DNA of 64,000 nt from Corallococcus interemptor (lineage in GTDB: Bacteria; Myxococcota; Myxococcia; Myxococcales; Myxococcaceae), in NCBI RefSeq assembly GCF_003668875.1, contig NZ_RAWM01000004.1:84212-148211 (forward strand), in the 5' to 3' direction. Of the stretch, positions 44,754-53,208 are shown one piece after another (the stretch's first letter is position 1; every line of letters begins with the position of its first letter). The notes beneath the pieces are model-generated. The model worked only from the letters and a program-made list of their open reading frames with translations. It ran no database searches and was not told the DNA's origin. The position numbers were made by a program, and so were the translations under genes.

Positions 44754-45683
44754 TCAGTTCACGGTGAGCCCCGCTGACAGCAGGAGCGCGAAGACGAGCC
44801 CCAGGGCGGCGGTCTTCCCCAGGTGCGGGTTGAGCGCGCCGCCGTCCTCGCGCCAGATGGCGCGGATCTGCATCACCGCCAGTGGCAGCGCCACCAGCGG
44901 GAAGAGCCAGGCCCGGGGGTGTTCCGGCGTCAGGGCCCAGGCCAGCACCGGCAGCACGAACGCGCCCCCCACCGCCACCGTGTACTCCCACCGCCCGAAG
45001 CGCTGGCCGAAGCGCACCACCAGCGTGCGCTTGCCGGCGGCGACGTCCGTCTTGCGGTCGCGCAGGTTGTTCACCGCGAGGATGCCCGCGGAGAACAGCC
45101 CCATGGCCAGCCCCGCCAGCAGCACGGCCGGCGTGACGTGGTGGGTGAGCACGACGTAGCTGCCGCTCACGCCCAGGAGCCCGAAGATGATCAGCACCAG
45201 CACGTCCCCCAGGCCCAGGTAGCCCAGGGGCATGGGGCCCGCCGAGTAGAAGACCGCGCCCGCCAGGCAGAAGGCGCCTCCCGCGAACACGGTCCAGCCC
45301 TCCGCCTGGGTCAACAGCAGCAGCGCCAGCGACGAACCGGTGAACGCCAGCGCCGCGGCCGTCGCCACCTCGCGCGCGGTGAGCCACCCCTTCTGCGTGA
45401 CGCGCGCGGGGCCCAGGCGGGCGTCGGTGTCCGCGCCCCGCTCGAAGTCCGCGTAGTCGTTCACCAGGTTGCTGACGATCTGCATGAGCACGAAGCCCAC
45501 CAGGAACGTGAGCGCCGGAGCGAGCCGCCACTGTCCCTCCGCGTTGGCGAAGGCCCAGCCCAGCACGGTGGGCGCGATGGAGGCCGTCAACGTCTTGGGC
45601 CGCAGCGCGAGCCACCAGACGCGGAACAGCGGGGGTTTCACTTCAAGTGCGACACTCGACGATGGGGGGTTCGGAGTGGCCAT
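44754..45683 (-). CDS. menA: 1,4-dihydroxy-2-naphthoate polyprenyltransferase MenA
   Basis: Attaches the polyprenyl tail to DHNA in menaquinone synthesis, in the inner membrane. The 309-residue UbiA-family product has about eight membrane helices, the first Asp motif NDYADFERGADTD (75-87) and the second, NNLRDRKTDVAAGKRTL, both intact; the family opening WWLALRPKTLTASIAPTVLG is clear. No other men gene is nearby. Menaquinone is the expected electron donor for cytochromes such as those encoded just to its left, but the neighbour relation may be incidental. Confidence 0.93.
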   Translation of the reverse strand: MATPNPPSSSVALEVKPPLFRVWWLALRPKTLTASIAPTVLGWAFANAEGQWRLAPALTFLVGFVLMQIVSNLVNDYADFERGADTDARLGPARVTQKGWLTAREVATAAALAFTGSSLALLLLTQAEGWTVFAGGAFCLAGAVFYSAGPMPLGYLGLGDVLVLIIFGLLGVSGSYVVLTHHVTPAVLLAGLAMGLFSAGILAVNNLRDRKTDVAAGKRTLVVRFGQRFGRWEYTVAVGGAFVLPVLAWALTPEHPRAWLFPLVALPLAVMQIRAIWREDGGALNPHLGKTAALGLVFALLLSAGLTVN

Positions 45684-45893
45684 GGATGTCCGGGCGGGGG
45701 AACAGCACGGACACGGTAAAGCTCTAGTTACCGCGAAGACAAGAGGACTGAATGAGTCACATCGAACCCACTGATGTTTCAGCTGTGACCTGATTTCCCC
45801 GGCTCATGATGATGCAACATGTCGACAGCGCGCCCCGCCAACGAAAGAGATAAAGACAGACGCCAGTCTTGTTTCATGTGAATTCCAGAACAC

Positions 45894-46070
45894 CTGCTCT
45901 CCATCGAGGATGCGCGCTCGCGCTCCAATGGCTCGCAGGTGACGGTGGAGGGCTTCGCCATCCAGGACGACACCGGCGGCCTCTACGTGAAGCTGGAGGA
46001 GAAGCTGTCCTTCGGGCTGGGGGCCCGACCGCCACGCCCTGACAGCAGGCAGGCGCCCCTGGGTATGTAG
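45894..46070 (+). pseudogene. Remnant of an OB-fold protein gene
   Basis: An open stretch without a start codon encodes LLSIEDARSRSNGSQVTVEG directly joined to FAIQDDTGGLYVKLEEKLSFG, ending at TAG 46068-46070. Text of this kind (SIEqAR..G..VTVEG...FALQDdTGGiYV) is typical of OB-fold nucleic-acid-binding or tRNA-anticodon-like domains in bacterial lipoproteins, where ~15 residues normally separate the two halves. No start or signal peptide is present, and a stop lies just upstream in frame at 45879. It looks like a decayed, internally deleted copy. The remaining bases from 45684 to 45893 hold nothing I recognise. Confidence 0.5.
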
Positions 46071-46102
46071 CACCCCAGATACCAGTCAAGCGGCCGCCGG
46101 GC

Positions 46103-46162
46103 CGTTGGCTTTCGTGCAGGACTCCTGATGTGTGCCTGCGTCCGGATGCACGAAAGCCAACG
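46103..46162. repeat. 16-bp perfect inverted repeat upstream of the lytic transglycosylase gene
   Basis: CGTTGGCTTTCGTGCA at 46103-46118 is perfectly complementary to TGCACGAAAGCCAACG at 46147-46162, with a 28-base spacer that can itself pair (GGAC/GTCC). It lies 90 bases before the chosen start of the transglycosylase. It could be a transcript hairpin, an operator, or a terminator left from the decayed gene to the left; there is no T-tract on either side. Confidence 0.8.
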
Positions 46163-46251
46163 TGCGCCCGGTGAGCGGACAGGCGGGCAGGTTCCAAGCG
46201 TACGGGCAGTGCCAATCCATCCGGGTCCCTGGCGGACGAACGAGGGCTGGC

Positions 46252-48699
46252 ATGGACGGACTTCGAGGAACAGCAGCGGTCTTGCTCGCTTGCGCGGGCC
46301 TGTGGACCCCGGGAACCGTGTGGGCACAGGCACCCGGCGAGGACGACTCCGACGTGATGTCGGAGGAGAAGCTGGAGGCCCTGCTCGACACGCCCACGGC
46401 GCAGCCTTCCCAAGACGAGGTGACGGCGGAGGCCTTCGGGCCGGAGCGCCTGGCGCCCTACTTCGCGGAAGGCCTGCTGGCCCAGGCGAAGGCGGAGTAC
46501 AACCGGGGCCGGTACAAGTCCGCGCGGGCGCTGCTCGCGACGGAGTCTCCCCCTTCCCTCCCCGGCCGCTTCCTCCAGGCGCAGGCCGCGTTCCTCGCGC
46601 GCGACTACACGAGCGCCGCGGCGGAGTTCACCGCGCTCGCGGAGGACTACGGCCCCTTGCGCGACCACTGCCTGATGAAGGCCGCGCAGGCGCATGAGCG
46701 GCTGCACAAGCCGCTGCGCGCGGCGGAGCAGTACGGCGCGGTGAGCCCGGGCTCGCCGCTCTATCCGGAGGCCCGCTTCACCATGGCGCGCGTGCTCAAG
46801 CGCCAGCTGAAAATCCCCGAGGCGCTGGCCGCGCTCCAGGAGTTCATCGACAGCCGGCAGGCCCGCGGTCCGGACGCGCCGCGGATGAAGGCACTGCTCG
46901 CGTACTGCGACCTGGCGCGAGCGGCCGGCCAGTACAACGCGGAGCACCGCGCGCTGTTGGAGGTCTGGGCCACCGCGCCCCTGTCCAGGGAGGCGGACCG
47001 CGCGCGCACCCTCTTGCGCGACCTGCCCCTGCCCATGAAGTGGCGCGTGCGCCGCGCGGAGGCGCTGGTGGAGCTGCACCAGAACGTCGCCGCCATGAAC
47101 ATGCTGGCCCGCTCCGGCCCTCGCACGGAGCTGCCGGATGAGCTGGCCTGCCGCGCGCAGCTCACCCTGGGCCGCGCCCTGCGCAAGGAGCGCCAGCACC
47201 GCCGCGCCATCCAGGTGCTGGAGCCGGTGGCGCGCGAGTGCCAGTCCCCGGAGCAGCGGCCGCAGGCGCTCTACCTGCTGGCCTATTCGCAGTCGGTGGT
47301 GCAGCCGGAGGCGGCGGTGGAGACCTACGCCACGCTGGCGCGCGACTATCCGGATCACGGCTACGCGGACGACGCGCTCTTCTTCGAGGCCTGGACGCAG
47401 CAGCGCCTGAGCCGCGCGGACGAGGCGCTGGAGAACTACGAGGCGCTGGCGAAGCGCTACCCGGCCGGCAACTTCGCCGCCGAGGCCCTCTTCCGCGCCT
47501 TCTGGCTGCACCTGCGCAAGGGCGAGACGCAGCCGGGCCTGGCGTCGCTGATGGCGGTGGAGCAGCTGCCGGAGGCCGCGCGCACCGACGACGCCCTGTG
47601 GCGCGCGCGCTACTGGCAGGCGCGGGTCCAGGAGAACGGCGGCGCGCTGGACGCGGCGCTCGCGCGCTACGAGCTCATCGCCACCGAGCGCCCCACGGCC
47701 TGGTACGGGCTGCTGTCCCGCACGCGCCTGGCGCAGCACGCGCCGGAGCGGCTGGCGCGGCTGACGGAGGCCGCTGCCCAGCCCATGGCCGCGAAGACGG
47801 TGAACACCGCCGCGCCGGCCAACGACGAGGTCTGGCCCCTGCCCCCGGGTCCGCTCCAGAAGGACGCGCGCTTCGCCGCGGGCGTGGAACTCTTGCGCCT
47901 GGGACAGCCGGGCGTGGTGGAGGAGCTGCTCGCGGTGGACACGCGCGGCCTGGCGGAGGCGCCCGCGCGGCTGCTCTACCAGACCATGCGCCGCACCGGC
48001 CGGGGCCGGGCCACGCGTCAGGTGGCCCGCGTGACGCTGCGCCAGGAGGCCGCGGGCCCCTTGAGCGCCGCGTCCCGTCCGGTGTGGGAGGCGACGTGGC
48101 CGCTCGCGTTCCGGCCGCTCATCCAGGGCTACTCGAAGGCCGCGCGCGTGGACCCCGACCTGCTCCAGGGCCTCATCCGCGAGGAGAGCCGCTTCAACCC
48201 GACCGCGCGCTCCTCCACCGGCGCGCTGGGGCTCGCGCAGCTCATGCCCACGACGGCGAAGCAGGTGGCGGACTCGCTCAAGCTGGCGTCCTTCGACGTG
48301 TCTTCGCTGCTGCAGCCCGCGCAGAACATCCGGCTGGGCGCGACGTACCTGGGCTCGCTGCTCAAGCACTTCGACGGCAACCCCGCCTACGCGGTGGCCG
48401 CCTACAACGCGGGCCCGGCGGCGGTGGAGCGCTGGCGCAAGGCCCTGCCGGACGCGGAGCTGGACGAGTGGGTGGAGCACATCGCCTTCGATGAGACGCG
48501 CGACTACGTGAAGCGCGTGCTCAGCAGCTACAGCGCCTACAAGCTGCTGTACGCGAACGAGGTCCCCGCCTCCTTCGCGCCGGCGCGCAAGGCCCCGCTG
48601 GAGGCCACGCGCACGCCCAGGGTCAGCCCCGCGGCGGGCGTGGGCGGCAGCGGCCGCAACGTGGCGACGCCCACGTCCACCATCTCCGGAGGACGCTAG
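46252..48699 (+). CDS. Soluble lytic murein transglycosylase (Slt family)
   Basis: An 815-residue periplasmic enzyme that cuts peptidoglycan between MurNAc and GlcNAc, forming 1,6-anhydro ends. Signal peptide (about 1-25, AAVLLACAGLWTPGTVWAQ), then a long TPR-like helical superhelix (about 60-600), then the catalytic SLT domain: LIREESRFNP with Glu645, STGALGLAQLMP, and AVAAYNAGPAAVERW, all family hallmarks. A Pro/Gly-rich tail follows. ATG 46252 begins the signal and is preceded by GAGGGCTGGC; the upstream frame to 46132 is judged untranslated. The gene has its own hairpin on both sides (46103 and 48708). Confidence 0.93.
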   Translation: MDGLRGTAAVLLACAGLWTPGTVWAQAPGEDDSDVMSEEKLEALLDTPTAQPSQDEVTAEAFGPERLAPYFAEGLLAQAKAEYNRGRYKSARALLATESPPSLPGRFLQAQAAFLARDYTSAAAEFTALAEDYGPLRDHCLMKAAQAHERLHKPLRAAEQYGAVSPGSPLYPEARFTMARVLKRQLKIPEALAALQEFIDSRQARGPDAPRMKALLAYCDLARAAGQYNAEHRALLEVWATAPLSREADRARTLLRDLPLPMKWRVRRAEALVELHQNVAAMNMLARSGPRTELPDELACRAQLTLGRALRKERQHRRAIQVLEPVARECQSPEQRPQALYLLAYSQSVVQPEAAVETYATLARDYPDHGYADDALFFEAWTQQRLSRADEALENYEALAKRYPAGNFAAEALFRAFWLHLRKGETQPGLASLMAVEQLPEAARTDDALWRARYWQARVQENGGALDAALARYELIATERPTAWYGLLSRTRLAQHAPERLARLTEAAAQPMAAKTVNTAAPANDEVWPLPPGPLQKDARFAAGVELLRLGQPGVVEELLAVDTRGLAEAPARLLYQTMRRTGRGRATRQVARVTLRQEAAGPLSAASRPVWEATWPLAFRPLIQGYSKAARVDPDLLQGLIREESRFNPTARSSTGALGLAQLMPTTAKQVADSLKLASFDVSSLLQPAQNIRLGATYLGSLLKHFDGNPAYAVAAYNAGPAAVERWRKALPDAELDEWVEHIAFDETRDYVKRVLSSYSAYKLLYANEVPASFAPARKAPLEATRTPRVSPAAGVGGSGRNVATPTSTISGGR

Positions 48700-48707
48700 A
48701 CGCACGA

Positions 48708-48738
48708 CGCCGGACGGGACACGAACTCCCGTCCGGCG
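48708..48738. terminator. Bidirectional hairpin terminator
   Basis: A perfect 12-bp stem (CGCCGGACGGGA / TCCCGTCCGGCG) with a 7-base loop, between two convergent genes: nine bases after the stop at 48699 and nine before the stop at 48748. No T-tract, but the position fits a shared terminator. Confidence 0.75.
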
Positions 48739-48747
48739 CGGTCCTGA

Positions 48748-49560
48748 CTACTTCACGCCCGTGGGCAGGGTGATGGACTCCGACCGGATGGTGTACTGGC
48801 CGGCGACAGCGTTCGTGTCGATGCCCGTGAAGTGGCGGTACGGGTACGCGCCATCCGCGATGGTCTCGATGAACTCCACCGAGTCACCGGTGATGGACTT
48901 GCCGTCGATGTCCACGGTGAAGGTGTTCTTCTCCGACTCCACGCGCCACACGCACGCGCCCACGTTCGTGTCCGCGGAGCCGGTGGACAGCCCGTCGATG
49001 TCGAAGTCGTTCAGGAAGTGGTGGTGCATCTCCGCCCAGCGGAGGAAGTCCCGCCAGTTGTGGAAGACGATCATCATCCCGGCCGGCTGGTGGCTGGTGC
49101 CCTGGAGCACGCCGCCCCGGTAGATGTTCATCCGGTACGCGGAGCCGCCCGGCGAGCCCGTGAACGTCGGGGCCATGGCGACCGTGTTCGCCTCGCGGCC
49201 CGGCGTCACCTTCAGCGTGCTGACGACCTGGTCGCCATCGCGCGCGGCCAGCTGGTAGCCGCCCTGCGCGCCCAGGCTGAAGGCCACGCGCTGCTCCCAC
49301 TTCACGGCCTGCGTGAAGTTGCTGGAGACGCCGTCCTTCTGCGTCAGCAGCTTGGACACCGCCAGGCCGTCCGCCACCGAGTCGAGCCGCGCCTGGCCCA
49401 GCGCGCAGCTGGTGATGCCCTCGAACTTCTTCACGCACTGGGACGCCGCGGCCTCCTGCGCGCCCAGGGGCCCCGTGGCCTGACCGTCGTCACCGCCCGC
49501 GCAGCCCGTGATGCTCAGCAGCATGGAAGCCAGCAGGAGACCCGTCCTCTTCAGATGCAT
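48748..49560 (-). CDS. Lipoprotein of unknown function
   Basis: A 270-residue predicted lipoprotein (lipobox LSITGC, then a GDDGQA spacer). The mature part is not recognised: it has a few cysteines (QCVKKFEGITSC, ACVWRVE), FHNWRDFLRWAEMHHHF and VDIDGKSITGDS. Several beta-like strands suggest a lipocalin-like or jelly-roll fold, but that is a guess. It starts at ATG 49560, divergent from the M28 peptidase gene. Promoters for both should lie in the 276-base gap 49561-49836, which also holds the palindrome at 49686. Confidence 0.6.
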   Translation of the reverse strand: MHLKRTGLLLASMLLSITGCAGGDDGQATGPLGAQEAAASQCVKKFEGITSCALGQARLDSVADGLAVSKLLTQKDGVSSNFTQAVKWEQRVAFSLGAQGGYQLAARDGDQVVSTLKVTPGREANTVAMAPTFTGSPGGSAYRMNIYRGGVLQGTSHQPAGMMIVFHNWRDFLRWAEMHHHFLNDFDIDGLSTGSADTNVGACVWRVESEKNTFTVDIDGKSITGDSVEFIETIADGAYPYRHFTGIDTNAVAGQYTIRSESITLPTGVK

Positions 49561-49685
49561 GCACTACCTCTTGGTGTGGGGTGGACTGCACGCCGCCCCA
49601 CTGCACCCCGCGCGCCAACACCTGGAGTCCGTCTTTTTTCACTCTTGCCATTCATTGTCTGAGAAGACGGAGTAGCGCCGGATGT

Positions 49686-49700
49686 CACATGAAACATGTG
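49686..49700. promoter_or_regulatory. CACATG-AAA-CATGTG palindrome, possible operator
   Basis: A 6-bp perfect inverted repeat with a 3-base centre followed by TTTTT, in the divergent gap between the lipoprotein gene and the M28 peptidase gene. Read rightward it resembles a very short intrinsic terminator, but no plus-strand gene ends just before it. An operator for one of the divergent promoters is more likely. This is a weak call. Confidence 0.3.
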
Positions 49701-49836
49701 TTTTTGTAACAAGCCGGGTCTCACACGGAGCGTCAGGCCCTCGCACCCGGGGGCGGATTTTGACGGGGCGCACAACTTCCGCCCGGGTCGGATGGATAAT
49801 GAGGGGAGCGCGGTTTCATCCCCCCGGACCCCCACC

Positions 49837-51267
49837 ATGGCCTCGAAGATCAACGACAGCTCGCGTCCCCTCACCTCCGTCTCGCGGCTGTCCTCCCAGG
49901 ACGCCCGGCCCGCGGACGCGAAGTCCCGGAACCGCCCCCTCGCGTTCAAGGACGGCTTCGAGTCCTCCGGCTCGCGCCCCGCGCCCGGCAAGCCGCCGGT
50001 GCTGTCGCTGCCCGCGCCGCCTCCCATCCTGTCCCTGCCCGCGCCCACCACCCCGGCGCCGGTGCCGCCCACGGAGCCGACGGAGCCCACCGAGCCCACC
50101 GAGCCCGGCGCGTCGCTCGACTCGGATCCGATGAAGCACCTCGAGTACCTCGCCTCGGACGCGCTGGCGGGGCGTGACAGCCCCTCCGCGGGCCTGGACG
50201 CGGCCTCCGCCTACGTGCAGGCGCACGCGGAGAAGTACGGGCTCATCGGGCCCAACTCCAACAACCCGGAGAACCCCTTCCAGCAGAAGTTCAACGTCTA
50301 CTCCTGGCTGGGCGCGGGCGCCCCGGGCGAGACGGCCGGCGCGGCCCACGCCGGGCACAAGCAGTTCGGCCACACGGCGTTCCAGGAGGGCTTCTACCTG
50401 GACGAGAAGATGCCCAAGGAGACGCTGAAGCTGCTCAACCAGCAGTACGAGCAGACGATGAAGGCGTCGGGCCAGTCCGTGGTGCCGGCGCGCTCGGGCA
50501 AGCAGCGCGGCGTGGAGGAGCTCAAGCAGGTGGCCACCGCCACGGGCCAGGCGGTGAACACCATGGCCCTGCTGCCCGGCACGGGCCCGCACAAGGACGA
50601 GGTCATCGTGGTGATGGCCCACCTGGACCACGAGGGCGTGGACCGCAAGGGCAACGCGTACAACGGCGCGGACGACAACGCGTCCGGCAGCGCGGTGCTG
50701 ATGGCGGCGGTGCCGGAGCTGGCGGAGGCCGCGAAGAACGGCAAGCTGGACCGCTCCGTGCTGTTCATCTGGACGGGCGCGGAGGAGAAGGGCCTCGTCG
50801 GCTCGCAGTACTTCGTGGACCACCCCATCCCCGGCCTGGAGCTCAAGAACATCGCGGGCGTCATCAACACGGACATGGTGGGCCGCTGGGATGATCAGCG
50901 CCTGTCCGTGGTGGACACCAACACCAAGGGCCAGCCCAACTACTTCCGCGACGTGGTGGACCAGGCGAACCAGCAGCTGGCGGATCCGTTCGACCGCATC
51001 AACCGCGACATCAACGGCTACCGGGACCGGCAGGACGGCGCGTCCTTCGGGCGCAAGGGCGAGGACGTCCTCTTCCTCTTCGAGGGCCTGTCCAACCCCA
51101 ACGGCGGCGGCGACCTCATCCCCGAGTACCACCGGCAGGATGACGACATCGAGAAGATCATCGAGGACAACGGCGGCAACAAGCCGCGCCGCGTGAAGGA
51201 CCTGCTCCTCAACGTCATCAACATCGCGGCGAACCGCACGACGGAGACGCCGGAGCCGAAGAAGTAG
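49837..51267 (+). CDS. M28-family zinc aminopeptidase without a Sec signal
   Basis: A 476-residue M28 metallopeptidase. Its co-catalytic zinc ligands can be read in order: His in VVMAHLDHEG, Asp in NGADDNASGSA, the Glu pair in TGAEEKGL, Asp in INTDMVGR and His in PEYHRQDDD. The first ~95 residues are a disordered leader with AFKDGFESSG and a PTEPTEPTEPTEPG repeat (50070-50106), and no signal peptide or lipobox. Members are normally exported, so either a non-Sec route is used or the enzyme stays inside. ATG 49837 is chosen because the family core begins far downstream; the upstream frame is open from 49696. Confidence 0.85.
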   Translation: MASKINDSSRPLTSVSRLSSQDARPADAKSRNRPLAFKDGFESSGSRPAPGKPPVLSLPAPPPILSLPAPTTPAPVPPTEPTEPTEPTEPGASLDSDPMKHLEYLASDALAGRDSPSAGLDAASAYVQAHAEKYGLIGPNSNNPENPFQQKFNVYSWLGAGAPGETAGAAHAGHKQFGHTAFQEGFYLDEKMPKETLKLLNQQYEQTMKASGQSVVPARSGKQRGVEELKQVATATGQAVNTMALLPGTGPHKDEVIVVMAHLDHEGVDRKGNAYNGADDNASGSAVLMAAVPELAEAAKNGKLDRSVLFIWTGAEEKGLVGSQYFVDHPIPGLELKNIAGVINTDMVGRWDDQRLSVVDTNTKGQPNYFRDVVDQANQQLADPFDRINRDINGYRDRQDGASFGRKGEDVLFLFEGLSNPNGGGDLIPEYHRQDDDIEKIIEDNGGNKPRRVKDLLLNVINIAANRTTETPEPKK

Positions 51268-51277
51268 TGCGCGGCCT

Positions 51278-51304
51278 CCCGCCGGAAGGAGCACTTCCGG
51301 CGGG
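51278..51304. terminator. Hairpin terminator between M28 peptidase and desaturase genes
   Basis: A perfect 11-bp stem (CCCGCCGGAAG / CTTCCGGCGGG) with a 5-base loop, ten bases after the M28 stop and twelve before the stop of the convergent desaturase gene at 51317. It suits termination in both directions. Confidence 0.75.
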
Positions 51305-51316
51305 GACGACGGACCG

Positions 51317-52201
51317 CTAGGCCGCCAGCTTCTCGCTGCTCCGGGCCACGGGCGCGCCGGAGAGCGCGGCGACCTCGTGCTCGCTCAGCACGAGCTTCTC
51401 TTCGGATCCGCTCCAGACGAACGGGATGCCGGGCTGACGGTAGAGGTTCGCGGGGATCTCCTGCGCCAGCTGCGCGTGCAGCTCCGGCAGCTTGGACCAG
51501 TGCAGCCCGTGCCGCGTGTGATGCGCGGTGTGGTAGCCCAGGTTGCCCGTCATCAGGTTGTAGCCCTTGTGGAGGATGTTGTACGAGGCCTCCGAGTGGT
51601 TGGCCGTCTCCAGCCCCACGTGGTGGAAGTACGTCGCCCAGGTCGTCACGTAGAGCGACGCCATCATGGGCAAGAGGAACACGAAGAGCGCGTTGTAGGG
51701 GTTCACCCAGAACAGCGCCGCCAGCAGCACCACCTGGAGCACGGCCATCCCCACGAACGTGCGCAGCGCCTTGGGGTGGTGCTTCTTCCCCACCTGGAAC
51801 GCGCGCGGGTACGCGGTCAGCGCCGTGCCCAGCGAGTACTCCACCTCGCTCATCGTCGAGCCGTCATCGCGCTTCCAGCGCGACTCGTCCTGCGCCTGGT
51901 CCAGGTAGTTCTTGTGGTGGCCCAGCACGTGGTGGAGGAACCACGCCTGCGACGTCACGCCCGTCTGGAACCCGAAGACGATCTCCAGCAGGCGGTTGGG
52001 CAGCGTGTGCTTGAAGAAGGACAGGTGCTGGTGGTGGTGGTTCCACGAGCAGATCCATCCCTTGGGGATGATGCCCAGGCCGAACCACAGCACCGGCACC
52101 CACCAACTGGTGGCCGTGAGGAACACCGTCACATCGAGCGCGAAGACGCCAAGGAACATCAGGACCGGGATGCGGTCTTCAGGGTGCCGGAACAGGGTCA
52201 T
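51317..52201 (-). CDS. Membrane fatty acid desaturase/hydroxylase
   Basis: A 294-residue di-iron membrane enzyme. Histidine clusters are SWNHHHQHLSF, LHHVLGHHKNYLD and YHTAHHTRHGLHWS, with TYFHHVGLETANHSE between them, and four hydrophobic segments surround them. The pattern fits the FADS superfamily (desaturase, hydroxylase or conjugase). The ATG at 52201 (MTLFRHPEDRIPVL) is preferred; the frame runs to 52306 but the extra leader is not family-like. It diverges from the heme-oxygenase-like gene at 52420, so the two may be regulated from one region. Confidence 0.82.
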   Translation of the reverse strand: MTLFRHPEDRIPVLMFLGVFALDVTVFLTATSWWVPVLWFGLGIIPKGWICSWNHHHQHLSFFKHTLPNRLLEIVFGFQTGVTSQAWFLHHVLGHHKNYLDQAQDESRWKRDDGSTMSEVEYSLGTALTAYPRAFQVGKKHHPKALRTFVGMAVLQVVLLAALFWVNPYNALFVFLLPMMASLYVTTWATYFHHVGLETANHSEASYNILHKGYNLMTGNLGYHTAHHTRHGLHWSKLPELHAQLAQEIPANLYRQPGIPFVWSGSEEKLVLSEHEVAALSGAPVARSSEKLAA

Positions 52202-52419
52202 GGGCTTCCGAGACAAGTGGGCCGGGGCAAAAATGCCGCTTTTCCAACTGTAGGCTGCATTCCCCACCCCGAACAGCCCGCCCTCGCACGCCTGCACGTT
52301 CCACATTGACGGTAAACCACGTAGTCAGATTGAACTTGTCTTTCCACATTTCCAAGAATCGCAGTCCTGCTTTGTGATAAACGCCGACCCAGCCCTTTTG
52401 GACCCACCTGGAGGCGGCA

Positions 52420-53082
52420 ATGCGGAACCAGACCATCGAGGCGGCACTGGCGAAGAATCCCCACCGTGAGCAGCTGATCAAGCACCGGTTCTTCGAGGTG
52501 GTGGACGAGAAGGCCTTCAGCCGCGACCAGGCGGAGATGGTCCTGGGTCAGTGGTGGCACCCCCTGCACTACTTCCCCAACTTCCTGAGCAAGCTCATCG
52601 CCGTCTGTCCGCAGATGGAGATGAAGACGGCGGTGACGCACATCCTCAACCAGGAGGTGGGCGAGGGAGACCCGGCGCGCGCGCACGAGCGCTTCTTCAT
52701 CCAGACGATGACGGACGCGGGCTTCACGAAGGCGGGCGTGTCGGAGGCGGACATGACGCCCGCGACGCGCCGTCTCATTGACGGGTACCAGCGCGCCACG
52801 GACAACCACCTCACCGGCCTGGGCTTCCTCTACGGCACGGAGGTGGCGGACCTCACCATGGTGGCCAAGCTGGGCAAGCTGGTGCGCCGCACCACCGGCC
52901 TCAAGGCCCTGCCCTGGGTGGACATCCACGTGAAGCAGGAGCCGGACCACGTGGAGACGGCCGGCCACACCGTGGGTCTGCGGTACTCGGACGAGGAGTT
53001 GGCCACCATCACCCGCGGCGCCGAGGAGATGTGGCAGCTGTGGGTGGGATTCTTCGAGGAGCTGCGCAACCGCGTGGTCTGA
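52420..53082 (+). CDS. Heme-oxygenase-like diiron oxidase (HDO) superfamily protein
   Basis: A 220-residue all-helical protein of the TenA/HDO type (iron-containing redox enzyme family). Candidate metal ligands are Glu79 in LNQEVGEGDP, His89, Glu141 in YGTEVADL, and His170, Asp176 and His177 in DIHVKQEPDHVETAG; the last motif is characteristic of HDO enzymes such as UndA and SznF. These use O2 for decarboxylation, N-oxygenation or desaturation. The ATG has GGAGG seven bases upstream. It diverges from a fatty acid desaturase (gap 218 bases), so a fatty substrate is plausible but unproven. Confidence 0.72.
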   Translation: MRNQTIEAALAKNPHREQLIKHRFFEVVDEKAFSRDQAEMVLGQWWHPLHYFPNFLSKLIAVCPQMEMKTAVTHILNQEVGEGDPARAHERFFIQTMTDAGFTKAGVSEADMTPATRRLIDGYQRATDNHLTGLGFLYGTEVADLTMVAKLGKLVRRTTGLKALPWVDIHVKQEPDHVETAGHTVGLRYSDEELATITRGAEEMWQLWVGFFEELRNRVV

Positions 53083-53208
53083 GCGGCTCCTCGCGTCAAG
53101 CGCAACCCCCCGGAATCCGTACGTTTCTGCACGGAAGACTGGCGAATCTATCCAGGTAGGGTACTCACTCCCGCGTCACGGGAGTGTCACCCCGCCGAGG
53201 GAGATTCC

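Noticed and set aside
45874..48705. A ~940-codon open frame on the minus strand over the transglycosylase gene
   Set aside because: Arg/Ala/Leu low-complexity translation without domains; the plus strand encodes a complete Slt enzyme with catalytic Glu.
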